Positions 8,866-17,924 of a stretch of 64,000 bases of DNA are shown one piece after another (the stretch's first letter is position 1; each line of letters opens with the position of its first letter). This stretch comes from Spirochaetaceae bacterium. Lineage in GTDB: Bacteria; Myxococcota_A; UBA9160; UBA4427. The stretch spans positions 620,001 to 684,000 of the forward strand of contig JACKFD010000001.1 of assembly GCA_020632655.1 (NCBI GenBank). Direction: 5' to 3'. Under the pieces are notes generated by a model, which saw only the letters and a program-made list of their open reading frames with translations, was not told the origin of the DNA and did no database searches. The position numbers were made by a program, and so were the translations under genes.

Positions 8866-9315
8866 GTGCGGATTCTCGTGATCCACGGACCGAACCTCAA
8901 TCTGCTCGGACGCCGGGAGCCCGACGTCTACGGCAAGCAGACCCTCGCGGACATCGACGCGGACCTCGCGGCGGCCGCCGCCGAGCTCGACGTATCGCTC
9001 GATGTCTTCCAGTCGAACCACGAGGGCGAGCTGATCGATCGGATCCAGCAGGCCATGGGCGTGGCCGACGGCATCCTCATCAATCCGGGCGGCTACACCC
9101 ACTCGAGCGTCGCCTTGCGGGATGCGCTGGCCGCGACGGCGCTGCCGATCGTCGAGGTGCATCTCTCGAACGTCTTCGCGCGCGAGCCCTTCCGCCATCA
9201 CTCCTACGTCTCGCCGATCGCGCTGGGCGTGGTCTCGGGGCTGGGCGCCCGGGGCTATCGCTACGGGCTCGATGCGCTCGTGCGGCACGCGCGAGGCGCG
9301 CAGAGCCGGGCCTGA
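8866..9315 (+). CDS. aroQ: Type II 3-dehydroquinate dehydratase
   Basis: Dehydrates 3-dehydroquinate to 3-dehydroshikimate, the step after AroB. The protein is 149 aa, the normal length for the dodecameric type II enzyme. Visible signatures are the N-terminal HGPNLNLLGRREPDVYG, with the catalytic Tyr in the mobile lid, SNHEGELIDRIQ, and INPGGYTHSSVALRDAL. The catalytic His lies in VEVHLSN. The start is GTG 8866 with GGAGGGG seven bases upstream. It follows the roadblock gene by 45 bases and is probably in the same transcription unit as aroK-aroB. Confidence 0.95.
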   Translation: MRILVIHGPNLNLLGRREPDVYGKQTLADIDADLAAAAAELDVSLDVFQSNHEGELIDRIQQAMGVADGILINPGGYTHSSVALRDALAATALPIVEVHLSNVFAREPFRHHSYVSPIALGVVSGLGARGYRYGLDALVRHARGAQSRA

Positions 9316-9510
9316 AGCCGCCCTCGGCGATTCGCGTTATCGGTGGTGTAGAGGCCTTCGCATCCCCCTGGGAGCAGGCTTTCGGGCGTCCCCCGAACCC
9401 CACGCCGAAGTCTCAAGGGGCCTCCTGGCTCGCCGATAGGGATGGGCGAGGGGCACTTCGGACGACGCTGGTCCCTCGCCCGTCCGTCGCGTCGCCGTGC
9501 TGAGGGATCA

Positions 9511-12500
9511 TTGGCGCTCAACAAGCGAAAAGTATTGGATGCTGCGCGCAAGTTCGCGCAGAAGGGCGCCAAGGCGAAGGCCCTGAAGGAGTACCAGAAG
9601 CTCCTCCAGGCGGATCCCCGGGATGCGAAGCTCCTGCTCGAGGTGGGCGACGCCTATCGACGCTGGGGCCAGGCCGAGGAGGCCATCGCCCAGTACAGCA
9701 AGGTCGCCCAGCAGTACCGTCAGGACGGCTTCGACGCGCGCGCCGTCGCGGTCTTCAAGCAGATCCTGAATCTCGATCCCAAACACTATTCTGCGTATGT
9801 CTCCCTGGCCGAGCTCTACCAGCGCATGGGCCTCGACTCCGAGGCGATCAGTGCGCTGCAGACCGCCGCCGACGGCTATCACAAGGAAGGTCGCAAGACC
9901 GACGCCCTCGAGCTGCTGCGCCAGATGGCGGCCCTCGACCCGACCAACACGACGAGCCGGCTCAAGGTCGCCGAGCTCTTGCGTCAGGAGGGCATGACGC
10001 AGGAGGCACTGGTCGAGTACCAGGCGGTCGCCGAGGAGCTCGAGAGTCAGCAGGAGCGCGACCAGCTCATCACGGTCCTCGAGCGGATCCTCGAGACGAA
10101 GCCCGACCATCTGCCTTCACTCACGTCGCTCGTTCGCCAGCTCGTCGCCGCCGGTGCCTACGATCGCGCCGAGCCCCTCGCGGTCCGTGCGTTGAATGCC
10201 TCGGCGGATCCCACGCAATACGAGCTGTTGATCGACCTCTATGCCCGCTCGGGTGACGAGCAGAAGCTCGCGGACGCGACGCGGGGGCTGGCGAAGCTGT
10301 ATCGCGACCGCGGCGACGAGGACAAGGCGCGCGAGCTCCTGCAGCGCCTCCCGGTTCCGGAGATGGGATCGGGCTCCCGGCTCGCGGTCGACGTCTCGGA
10401 GATGGAGGATCCGGAGGTCTCCGAGCACGAGCTGCTCGCGGACGAGCCCTTCCTGGCGCTCGACGACGACCTCGGCGCGGGCGGACTGACCCTCGGCGGC
10501 GACGACGACATCGAGCTGACCCTCGAGGCCGACGACGAGATCCCGCTCGAGACCGAAGCGCCGCCGGCTGCTCGGCCAAAGGCCGCGGCGTCCGCGAAGC
10601 CTGCGAAGGGCGGGGCTGCCGCGAAGGCCGAGACCCTGCCCGAAGGCGATCCCGATCAGCTGCTCGCCGAGGCCAACGTCTATCTGCGCTACGGCAAGTC
10701 CACGCAGGCGATCGCGAGCCTGCGCGGCATCCTCGCGCAGGACCCCGATCATCGCGGCGCCCTCGAGAAGCTCGGCGAGGCCTATGCCGACGCGGGACGC
10801 GGGGCCGAGGCCGTCGACGTGTGGACGCGTGCGGCGCAACAGGTGTTCGAGCTGGGCGATGGCGAGGCGCTGTCGATCCTGCGTGATCGGATCGCGGCGA
10901 TCGATCCCGCGGCGGCGGCGGCGATCCCGGACTGTGACGCAGGAGGGCGCGGCGGCGCGGACGCGTCGGATGCGATGGAGGACGAGCCCGGGCTGGACCT
11001 CGACGTCGAGGTCGACCTCGAGGAGTCCGTCGATCCGGCGTCGATCGAGGACACGGAGGTCGACGCGGGCGGATTCGAGCTCGACCTCGACGACGGGATG
11101 GACTTCGACGACGAGCTCGGCCCGGTCGAGACCGGTCGGACCGGTCTCGTGGACGAGACGGCGCAGGTCTTCGACGACGACTCGGTCGGCGGCGACGCCT
11201 CCTTCGAGCTCGAGATCGACTTCGACGAGGACGAGACCGAGGACGACGACGCTGCCACCTCCGACGACGACGGCTCGATCGAGATCGAGCTCGAGGGCTT
11301 CGACTCGAACGAGGAGGCCCTCGCCGAGAGTGGCCCGCAGAGCACGACGAGCGCCGCGCGGATCGCCGAGGAGCTGGAAGAAGCCGAGTTCTACATCGCC
11401 CAGGACATGTACGACGAGGCCGAGGGCGTGCTCCAGCGCATCCTCGAGCTCGCACCGAACCACCCGAGCGCGATGCTCCGGCTGGGCGAGATCGCCGCGG
11501 CGCGCGGCAACGCGCCGGACCGGGCCGTGCCCGAGATGGAGCCGCTGGCCGCGGAGGCGACCTCGGGCGGATTCGACATCTCGGCCCGCTTCGAGGAAGA
11601 GGACGAGACGCTCACCGCCTCGCCGGACGAGCTCGACGACGACGACGACGATGCCGGATTCTCGGTCGAGGTCGACTTCGACGACGACGATGAGGACGAG
11701 AGCGAAGATTCGCTGCGACCTGCGCCTCCGTCATTCTCCGCTGACGAATCGGACGACGACTCGCAGGACTGGGATTCCTCGACGGCGGAGCTGACGGCGC
11801 CGACCGAGCCGGCCGTCGCCGGCGCGCAGGCCGATGTCCCGGTCGGGCTCGGCGACCCGAGCGAGACCTTCGATCTACGCGAGGCGCTCGCGGACGTCCT
11901 CTCCGACGACGATCAGCCCGCTCGGGAGGCCGCGACGAGTGGCGTGCTCTCGACGGTCGAGGACGGCTTCGAGTCGATCTTCTCGGACTTCAAGAAGGGC
12001 GTGAGTGCGACGCTCGAGGAAGGCGACTACGACACGCGCTACGACCTCGGCATCGCCTATCGCGAGATGGAGCTCTTCGAGGACGCGATCGCCGAGTTCC
12101 GCGTCTGCCTCGACTCGCCGGCGCGCCGCTTCGACAGCCTCTACCTGATGGGGCTCTGCGCGCGGGATCTCGGCCGCTTCGACGACGCCGTGAACCACCT
12201 CGAGCAGGCCCTCGCGCTGCCGGAGCTGCCGGAGGACAGGATGGCCGGTGTCTACTTCGACCTGTCGATCGCGCAGGAAGGTGCGGGCGATCTCGGTCGC
12301 GCTCGGGCCATGATCGAACGGGTGCTCGAGCTCGAGCCCGGCTTCCCCGGCGCATCGGAGCGCCGCGCCGCGCTCGCGTCCGGATCCGGTGCCGCGGAGC
12401 CGCAGCTCGCCACGCCGGCCGACGAGTTCGAGTCCTTCGACGAGCTCTTCGACGACGCCGGGGACGACTCGGCCAGCGCACCCGTCATGGAGGCGGGCGA

Positions 12501-12633
12501 GACCTTCGAGTCCTTCGACGACGTGCTGAGCGAGGCCGAGGCAGTGCTCGAGCAGGCCGACGCGGAGGGCGAAGACTCGTCGTCCGGCGAGACCGGTCGT
12601 CGCGGCGGCCGCAAGAAGATCTCCTTCGTCTGA
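9511..12633 (+). CDS. Large acidic TPR protein
   Basis: A 1040-aa cytoplasmic-type protein with no signal peptide or membrane helix. The first about 300 residues are tandem TPR units (QKGAKAKALKEYQKLLQADP and following). Further TPR blocks are visible at about 378-443, 616-667 and 830-940. Between them lie long Asp/Glu-rich low-complexity stretches with little predicted fold. The start is TTG 9511 (MALNKRKVLDAARKF) with GAGGGA a few bases upstream. It is followed 42 bases later by an AAA ATPase that also ends in an acidic low-complexity tail. The pair probably acts together as a scaffold and ATPase, but its cargo cannot be read from the sequence. Confidence 0.85.
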   Translation: MALNKRKVLDAARKFAQKGAKAKALKEYQKLLQADPRDAKLLLEVGDAYRRWGQAEEAIAQYSKVAQQYRQDGFDARAVAVFKQILNLDPKHYSAYVSLAELYQRMGLDSEAISALQTAADGYHKEGRKTDALELLRQMAALDPTNTTSRLKVAELLRQEGMTQEALVEYQAVAEELESQQERDQLITVLERILETKPDHLPSLTSLVRQLVAAGAYDRAEPLAVRALNASADPTQYELLIDLYARSGDEQKLADATRGLAKLYRDRGDEDKARELLQRLPVPEMGSGSRLAVDVSEMEDPEVSEHELLADEPFLALDDDLGAGGLTLGGDDDIELTLEADDEIPLETEAPPAARPKAAASAKPAKGGAAAKAETLPEGDPDQLLAEANVYLRYGKSTQAIASLRGILAQDPDHRGALEKLGEAYADAGRGAEAVDVWTRAAQQVFELGDGEALSILRDRIAAIDPAAAAAIPDCDAGGRGGADASDAMEDEPGLDLDVEVDLEESVDPASIEDTEVDAGGFELDLDDGMDFDDELGPVETGRTGLVDETAQVFDDDSVGGDASFELEIDFDEDETEDDDAATSDDDGSIEIELEGFDSNEEALAESGPQSTTSAARIAEELEEAEFYIAQDMYDEAEGVLQRILELAPNHPSAMLRLGEIAAARGNAPDRAVPEMEPLAAEATSGGFDISARFEEEDETLTASPDELDDDDDDAGFSVEVDFDDDDEDESEDSLRPAPPSFSADESDDDSQDWDSSTAELTAPTEPAVAGAQADVPVGLGDPSETFDLREALADVLSDDDQPAREAATSGVLSTVEDGFESIFSDFKKGVSATLEEGDYDTRYDLGIAYREMELFEDAIAEFRVCLDSPARRFDSLYLMGLCARDLGRFDDAVNHLEQALALPELPEDRMAGVYFDLSIAQEGAGDLGRARAMIERVLELEPGFPGASERRAALASGSGAAEPQLATPADEFESFDELFDDAGDDSASAPVMEAGETFESFDDVLSEAEAVLEQADAEGEDSSSGETGRRGGRKKISFV

Positions 12634-12675
12634 CCCACGACTTCCGCCCCCGCTCCCGGCCCCGAGGAGGCAGCC

Positions 12676-14328
12676 TTGGAACACCTGCAGCATTTCGGAC
12701 TGTCCCAGGATCCGTTCAGCAACGAGCCGGACGTCCGTGTCTTCTTCCCGAGCGGCGCGCATCGCGACGCCCAGCGCCGGGTCGAGCGGGGGCTGCGCCA
12801 GCACAAGGGCCTGACGCTGCTGATGGGCGAGGGCGGGATGGGCAAGACGCTCCTCGCCCGGCGCGTGCTCGAGGCGCTCGAGGACGAGGTCTTCGAGGCG
12901 ACGCTGCTCGTCGTGCTGCCCGGGGCCGCGGATGCGACCGGGATCCTGCAGCGCTTCGCCCGCCAGCTGGGCGCGGACGAGCCCGCCAACGATCGAGCGG
13001 CGCTGCTCGGGCAGATCTACGAGCAGCTCGCGATCGTGCGCGAGGACGGCCGCCACGCCGTGCTGATGATCGACGATGCCCAGATCATGACGCCCGCCAC
13101 GCTCGCCGAGCTGGGCGGGCTCCTGAGCCTCGAGTACGAGGAGCGGCGGCTGCTCTCCATGCTGCTGGTCGGGTCGCCCGAGCTCGATGCGCTCGTGCAG
13201 CGGGATCCCGGGATGCTGGCGCGGGTCGACGTCCGGGTGCGGCTGCAGGCGCTCGATCTCGACGGGACGACCGCCTACCTCACGCATCGGCTCGGCTCGG
13301 CCAAGGGCGATCCCAGCCTGCTGCCGACGGCAGCGATCCAGGCACTGCATAAATTCGGGCGTGGGCGTCCGCGGCTCCTCAACACCCTCGCGGACAATGC
13401 TCTCTTCGAGGCCTACCTCGCCGGGCGGCACGCGATCGATCCGCACGACGTCGAGCGCGCGGCGGCGGATCTCGGCGTCGGCGTGGGAGTCGGGGTCGAC
13501 CCGGGTGCGGGCTTCGCGGAGCGCGGTGCTGCCGCGACCGTCGCGTCCGCGACGACGGTTTCGGCAGCGATGGGCGCGGCGCCGATCGCGTTGCCCGAGT
13601 GCGAGCCGGAGACCCTGCTGCAGCTCGACGAGCCGGCGACGGGGGCCGGGCCGAGGCTCGGATTCGACGATCCGGCCCTGGAGTCGGCGACGGCGCTGAA
13701 GCTCGACGAGCCCGCGCTCGAGCGGGAGACCGTGCTGCAGCTGGAGGAGCCGTCGCTCGAGCCGGAGACCGTGCTGCAGCTGGAGGAGCCGTCGCTCGAG
13801 CCGGAGACCGTGCTGCAGCTGGAGACGCCGATGGCGGAGCTCGAGCTGACGTCCGAGGTCGATCTCGCCCTCGACGAGTCCGGGGTCGAGCCGCTCGACC
13901 TCGACGATGGGCTCGAGGAGACCTTCGAGGCGCATGCGCGCAGTGGACGCCCGGCGCCGCCGCCGAGCCTGGCGGAGCAGACCCAGCCGGATCCGTTCGA
14001 GGACATGCTGGACTTCGATCTCGGCGCGTCGGACGAGGACGGGGGGGCGGCCGGGCCGGAGGATGCGGATGGCTTCGCCGCGAGCTTCGAGGCAGACCTT
14101 GAAGACGAGGCTGGCGTGGAGCTCTCGTTCGGCGTGGACGAGACCGAGGACCTGGCGGCACTCGAGGAGCCGGACGACGGGACCGACGAGGTGCCCGCGC
14201 TGTCGCTCGAGCTCGACGGCGAAGACGAAGGCCTCGACTTCGCGCTCGCCGAGGCGGAGCTCGCTCCGCTCGAGGCGGGCGACGCGGATGCGCTCGACGA
14301 TGCGTTCGTGGAGCTGCTCGAGGAGTAG
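12676..14328 (+). CDS. ExeA/GspA-like AAA ATPase with repetitive acidic tail
   Basis: A 550-aa protein. Residues 1 to about 265 form an AAA domain of the ExeA/GspA type, beginning HFGLSQDPFSNEPD, with Walker A GEGGMGKT, Walker B AVLMIDDAQ, a sensor-1-like LVGSPELD and the terminal GRGRPRLLNTLADNAL. ExeA relatives help insert secretins or handle cell-wall remodelling, but this one lacks an obvious membrane or peptidoglycan-binding segment. From about residue 300 the chain is Glu/Asp/Leu-rich with tandem 13-residue repeats (ETVLQLEEPSLEP). The start is TTG 12676 with a GAGGAG site upstream. Confidence 0.88.
   Translation: MEHLQHFGLSQDPFSNEPDVRVFFPSGAHRDAQRRVERGLRQHKGLTLLMGEGGMGKTLLARRVLEALEDEVFEATLLVVLPGAADATGILQRFARQLGADEPANDRAALLGQIYEQLAIVREDGRHAVLMIDDAQIMTPATLAELGGLLSLEYEERRLLSMLLVGSPELDALVQRDPGMLARVDVRVRLQALDLDGTTAYLTHRLGSAKGDPSLLPTAAIQALHKFGRGRPRLLNTLADNALFEAYLAGRHAIDPHDVERAAADLGVGVGVGVDPGAGFAERGAAATVASATTVSAAMGAAPIALPECEPETLLQLDEPATGAGPRLGFDDPALESATALKLDEPALERETVLQLEEPSLEPETVLQLEEPSLEPETVLQLETPMAELELTSEVDLALDESGVEPLDLDDGLEETFEAHARSGRPAPPPSLAEQTQPDPFEDMLDFDLGASDEDGGAAGPEDADGFAASFEADLEDEAGVELSFGVDETEDLAALEEPDDGTDEVPALSLELDGEDEGLDFALAEAELAPLEAGDADALDDAFVELLEE
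13720..13824 (+). repeat. 39-bp coding tandem repeat in the ATPase tail
   Basis: Two full 39-base units (13720-13758 and 13759-13797) and a 27-base partial unit (13798-13824) are nearly identical, each encoding a 13-residue Glu/Leu/Pro-rich unit. Weaker relatives extend upstream to about 13600. Near-identity at the DNA level suggests recent expansion by slippage or recombination; the length is a multiple of three, so the frame is kept. Confidence 0.9.
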
Positions 14329-14342
14329 GGGCGGGCGTGGAA

Positions 14343-14370
14343 GGCGGACGGGCCTCTCGTGCCCGTCGCC
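14343..14370 (+). terminator. Hairpin after the AAA ATPase gene
   Basis: GGCGGACGGGC (14343-14353) pairs with GCCCGTCGCC (14361-14370) across a seven-base loop with one bulged G. It lies 15 bases after the stop. There is no T run, so its role as a terminator is plausible but unproven. Confidence 0.45.
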
Positions 14371-14434
14371 GGGCTGGCCGACGTGTGCGTCGGGCCCGTC
14401 GCGCCATGGGCCTGTACCCGGGCCCGGAGCGCGC

Positions 14435-14465
14435 TTGCGGAGGGCCGGTCGGCATCTGCTAGGAT
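14435..14465 (+). promoter_or_regulatory. Promoter of tRNA-Gly
   Basis: TTGCGG (14435-14440) and an extended -10, TGC followed by TAGGAT (14460-14465), are separated by 19 bases. The tRNA begins 12 bases after the -10 box, which leaves a 5' leader of about five bases. Confidence 0.55.
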
Positions 14466-14476
14466 CCGCGCCGGAT

Positions 14477-14552
14477 GCGCGAGTAGCTCAGTTGGTAGAG
14501 CATCAGCTTCCCAAGCTGAGGGTCGCGAGTTCGAGCCTCGTCTCGCGCTCCA
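14477..14552 (+). tRNA. tRNA-Gly (anticodon CCC)
   Basis: A 76-base cloverleaf. The acceptor stem GCGCGAG/CTCGCGC is perfect. The D-arm is GCTCAGTTGGTAGAGC, the anticodon stem TCAGC/GCTGA holds loop TTCCCAA giving anticodon CCC, and the T-arm contains TTCGAGC with a five-pair stem including one G-T pair. The discriminator is T and CCA is encoded, as expected for glycine tRNA. It decodes GGG. Confidence 0.97.
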
Positions 14553-14569
14553 ATCTTTTCAAGCATTTA

Positions 14570-14602
14570 CGGCCTCGCCCGGACGATCGGGCGGGGCCGT
14601 TT
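14570..14602 (+). terminator. Terminator hairpin after tRNA-Gly
   Basis: A 12-bp stem (14570-14581 with 14588-14599, one G-T pair) closes a six-base loop, with TTT at 14600-14602. It begins 17 bases after the tRNA and sits between converging units, so it may also stop mprF transcription from the other side. Confidence 0.7.
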
Positions 14603-14696
14603 GCCTTGGAGTCAGGCAAGAAGTCAGACGGCCGGCCCTGGCCGGACGGGTGGCTCGCCAGAGCCGGCCCGGCCATCGCGCTCCAGCCCCTCCTCC

Positions 14697-17330
14697 TTAC
14701 CGACCCACCAGCCCCACCAGTCCCCCCGACACGAGCGACGCGATCCGCGCGAGCACGAGCGGCGCCGAGAGCGCACCGGGTGACGCGAGATAGCGCGGCG
14801 CCCACTCGGGATCGAACTTGTCCTTGAAGGCGCGCAGCCCCTGGAAGTTGTAGAAGTGCTCGCCGTGTCGGAAGAGCAGGGCGCCTACGCGGTGCCAGGT
14901 CGGGGCGAGTCGATGGCCCTCGAGGCCGGCGAGGGGGGCCATGCCGAGGCTGAAGTGATGGTGGCCTTCCCGCTGGCCCCAGAGCATCAGCTCCGTGAAG
15001 AGGAAGTCCATCACGCCAGGCGGCGCTTCCGAGCCGTAGCGCATCAGATCGATCGAGAGCTCGCCCTTCGCCTCGCTCGACCAGATGTTCGCGAAGGCGA
15101 CGATCTCGTCCTGCTGGCGGACGATGGCGACCGGCAGACGGCAGAGGTAGTCGCGATCGAAGCGGCCGAGGGAGAAGCGCTTCTCGCGTGTGCGCTTGCC
15201 GACGAGCCAGTCGTTCGACAGGGACTCGAGGCGATCGAGGATTGCGGGGACGGCCGGGGGCGCGACGAGCTCGAAGGCGTAGCCGTCGCGGAGCAGCCGG
15301 TTTCGCGAGGCGCGTAGGCCCTTTCGGGCGCGGCCTTCGAGCGAGAACGTCGCGAGGGGGACGCGTCCCTCCTCGCCGATCTTGCGCAGGTCGAGTCCGA
15401 GGTCGAGATAGAGGGGAAGGTTCTCCTCGGAGACCTCGTAGAAGGCGGCTCGGCCGCCGTGATGGTCCGCGAGCTCGAGGAAGCGCCAGGCGAGCTCCTG
15501 GCCCTCGGCGGGGTCGCCGACCGGATCGCCCATCGCGACCCATGTCCTTCCCCGCACGCCGTACATGAGGAACGCGCGTCCCGTATCGCCGAATAACAGC
15601 TCCTTGTCGCCGAGCAGGGCGAGGTAGCCACCGACCGTCGGCGAGGACGCGACGATCGCCTGGGCGCGGTCGAGATCCGCCGGGCTCGGCGGGGCGGGCA
15701 CGCGCCGTGCCGGTCGAAGCAGTCGCAGCGAGCCGAGGGCGGCGAGGGCGAGCGCCGCCGTGAACGTGGCGCGCAGGGCGCGCGGCGCCTCCGCCGAGTG
15801 GGCGAACTGCCACCAGAGCTCGTGCGAGTACTCGACGTGTCGGAAGGCGAGCTCGAGCGTTGCAACGGTGCCGCTCATGGCGACGAGGGCGGCCATCCAC
15901 CAGCCTGCCGAGAGGGGCTGATCGAGCAGCGAGCTCCGACGATGGAAATAGCGTCGACACGGCCAGAGCAGCAGCGCCATGCCGGTGAGCACGCTCGCCT
16001 CCTCCCAGTCGAGTCCCTTCGCGAGCGAGAGGATCGCGCCGGCGCCCAGCAGGACGAGCGTGCCGACCCAGCCCGCGTCGAGACGTTGGCGGAGGGCATG
16101 GGAGAGGAAGAGCAGACCCACGCCGGCGAGGCTGCCGGCGAGCTTCGAGACCTCGAGCAGCGGTAGGGGCACGGCGCGTCGCAGCCAGTGGAGACGCTCG
16201 GGGAGCTCCGGCGTGGCGCCCGAGACGAGCAGCACGACGCCCGACAGGAAGATCGTGACCGCGAAGAAGCGCGGGACGATCGCGGTCAAGAGGTCCTGGA
16301 CGCGCGCGCCCGTGCCCTGGAGGAGCGCCCGATGACGTCTCAGCTCGTAGCCGGCGAGCAGGGCGAGAGCGAGCACGAAGGGCAACAGGTAGTAGACGAC
16401 GCGATAGGCGACGGCCGTGGCGAGCACCTCGTCCCCGGCCAGCCAGGGCTTCAGCAGCAGGACCATCGTCGTCTCGAACACGCCGAGCCCGCCCGGCACG
16501 TGGGAGACGAGGCCGATCACCTGGGCGACGAGGAAGGCCGAGAGGACCGTGACGAAGCCCGCCTCGGAGGTCTCGGGCAGCAGCACGTAGAAGACCGAGG
16601 CGGCGAGCAGCCAGTCGACGGACGACACGGTCACCTGCGCGGCGGCGAGGCCCGGCGACGGGGCCGGGATCCGGATGCCATGCAGGGAGAAGGGGGTGCG
16701 ACGTCGCAGGACGAGGACCGCGTAGCCGAGGATCGCTCCGATCAGGACGAGGCCGAGGGCGCGGCTGTCCGCGAGGGGGAGTCCCGGGATCGCCAGGCGG
16801 ATCGGATCGAAGGTGTGGAGCACTCCACCGAGCGCGAGGAATCCCGTCCAGAACGTGAGCGACGTGAAGACGATCACGCGGGTCACGTCCTCGGAGCGCA
16901 TCCCCCAGCCCGAGAGCATGCGAAAGCGGACGGCGCTCCCGCCGAAGATCGAGAGCCCGACGTTGTGGCTGAAGACGTAGGCGACGAAGGAGGCGAGGGC
17001 GACGCGGGGATAGGGGAGCTGCCGTCCCACGTAGCGGAGTGCGAGCACGTCGTAGCCGGTGAGGGCAAGGTAGCCACACGCGGTCAGGACCATGGCGAGT
17101 GCGAGCCGCGTCGGGGGAAGCGCGCGGAGATGCTCGCGGACGTCCGCGAGGTCGTGGATGCGGAACTCGTGGCGCAGCATCGCCGCCGCGACCAGCACGA
17201 GGCCCAGGCCCGCGACCGGTCCCGCGACGGCCAGCAGGCGCTCGCGCAGGGCCCCACCCGCGTCGCGAGCGACCGGCGCGACGTCTCCCTCGGTCGTCAC
17301 CATCCGCCTCCCGTCGCGCTCGGACTGCAT
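14697..17330 (-). CDS. mprF: MprF-like phosphatidylglycerol aminoacyltransferase/flippase
   Basis: An integral membrane protein of 877 aa, close to the usual MprF length. The N-terminal two-thirds is a multi-helix flippase-type domain (for example SFVAYVFSHNVGLSIFGGSA and HVPGGLGVFETTMVLLLKP). The cytosolic C-terminus is the DUF2156/GNAT-like synthase (WVAMGDPVGDP, FYEVSEENLPLYLDLGL, KGLRASRNRLLRDGY, FSLGMAPLAGL). The family transfers lysine or alanine from aminoacyl-tRNA to phosphatidylglycerol and moves the product to the outer leaflet, lowering negative surface charge; which amino acid is used cannot be read here. ATG 17303, preceded by GGGAGG, is an alternative start. Confidence 0.9.
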   Translation of the reverse strand: MQSERDGRRMVTTEGDVAPVARDAGGALRERLLAVAGPVAGLGLVLVAAAMLRHEFRIHDLADVREHLRALPPTRLALAMVLTACGYLALTGYDVLALRYVGRQLPYPRVALASFVAYVFSHNVGLSIFGGSAVRFRMLSGWGMRSEDVTRVIVFTSLTFWTGFLALGGVLHTFDPIRLAIPGLPLADSRALGLVLIGAILGYAVLVLRRRTPFSLHGIRIPAPSPGLAAAQVTVSSVDWLLAASVFYVLLPETSEAGFVTVLSAFLVAQVIGLVSHVPGGLGVFETTMVLLLKPWLAGDEVLATAVAYRVVYYLLPFVLALALLAGYELRRHRALLQGTGARVQDLLTAIVPRFFAVTIFLSGVVLLVSGATPELPERLHWLRRAVPLPLLEVSKLAGSLAGVGLLFLSHALRQRLDAGWVGTLVLLGAGAILSLAKGLDWEEASVLTGMALLLWPCRRYFHRRSSLLDQPLSAGWWMAALVAMSGTVATLELAFRHVEYSHELWWQFAHSAEAPRALRATFTAALALAALGSLRLLRPARRVPAPPSPADLDRAQAIVASSPTVGGYLALLGDKELLFGDTGRAFLMYGVRGRTWVAMGDPVGDPAEGQELAWRFLELADHHGGRAAFYEVSEENLPLYLDLGLDLRKIGEEGRVPLATFSLEGRARKGLRASRNRLLRDGYAFELVAPPAVPAILDRLESLSNDWLVGKRTREKRFSLGRFDRDYLCRLPVAIVRQQDEIVAFANIWSSEAKGELSIDLMRYGSEAPPGVMDFLFTELMLWGQREGHHHFSLGMAPLAGLEGHRLAPTWHRVGALLFRHGEHFYNFQGLRAFKDKFDPEWAPRYLASPGALSAPLVLARIASLVSGGLVGLVGR

Positions 17331-17467
17331 CGCCTCGCTGCGACCCCCTTCCGCCGCCGACGCCCGGTCGAGCCTGGCCTAATCTCGCACGGGGTGCGCG
17401 CGGGCGGTGTTCCCAAGGCCTGAGGGCTCCCGCCCATGTCGCCCTCCTTGCCACCGGAGGTGACGGA

Positions 17468-17806
17468 TTGTCTGGTCAGGGTGTCCTGCCGAGTCGTCGG
17501 GTCTTCTTCATCCGCCTCGCACGCCAGGCTTTGCTGAGCGGGGCGATCGTCGCGTTCTCGCTCGCGCTGGGGGCTGCGGGGTATCACGAGTTCGTGGGTC
17601 TTCCATGGCTGGATGCGACCTTGAACGCCTCGATGATCCTGACCGGCATGGGCCCGGTCGCGCCGCTCGAGACGCCCGCCGCGAAGCTCTTCGGCATCTT
17701 CTACTCCCTGTTCTCGGGCGTCGCCTTCCTGGGCTTCGCGACGGTTCTGATCGCGCCCGTCGCACAGCGGTTCCTGCATCGTCTGCATCTCGACATGGCG
17801 GATTGA
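17468..17806 (+). CDS. Small two-TM channel-like membrane protein
   Basis: A 112-aa protein with a helix at about residues 20-40 (LSGAIVAFSLALGAAGYHEF), a re-entrant-looking loop (ASMILTGMGPVAPLETPAAK) and a second helix (GIFYSLFSGVAFLGFATVLI). This helix-pore-helix layout resembles small putative ion-channel subunits of the two-pore potassium-channel superfamily, but the loop has GMGP rather than a canonical TVGYG filter, so ion selectivity is unknown. The start is TTG 17468 with GGAGG seven bases upstream. It lies divergent from mprF. Confidence 0.75.
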   Translation: MSGQGVLPSRRVFFIRLARQALLSGAIVAFSLALGAAGYHEFVGLPWLDATLNASMILTGMGPVAPLETPAAKLFGIFYSLFSGVAFLGFATVLIAPVAQRFLHRLHLDMAD

Positions 17807-17924
17807 CGGTCGATCGGGGCGTCGCCCGGCTCGGAGCCCGGGCGCAACCATACAGACCCTTGCGCGGCCCGGGTGTCCGTCCTTCCATCCCGCGCGAACG
17901 CCACGCCCCATGGAGCCCTTGCGC

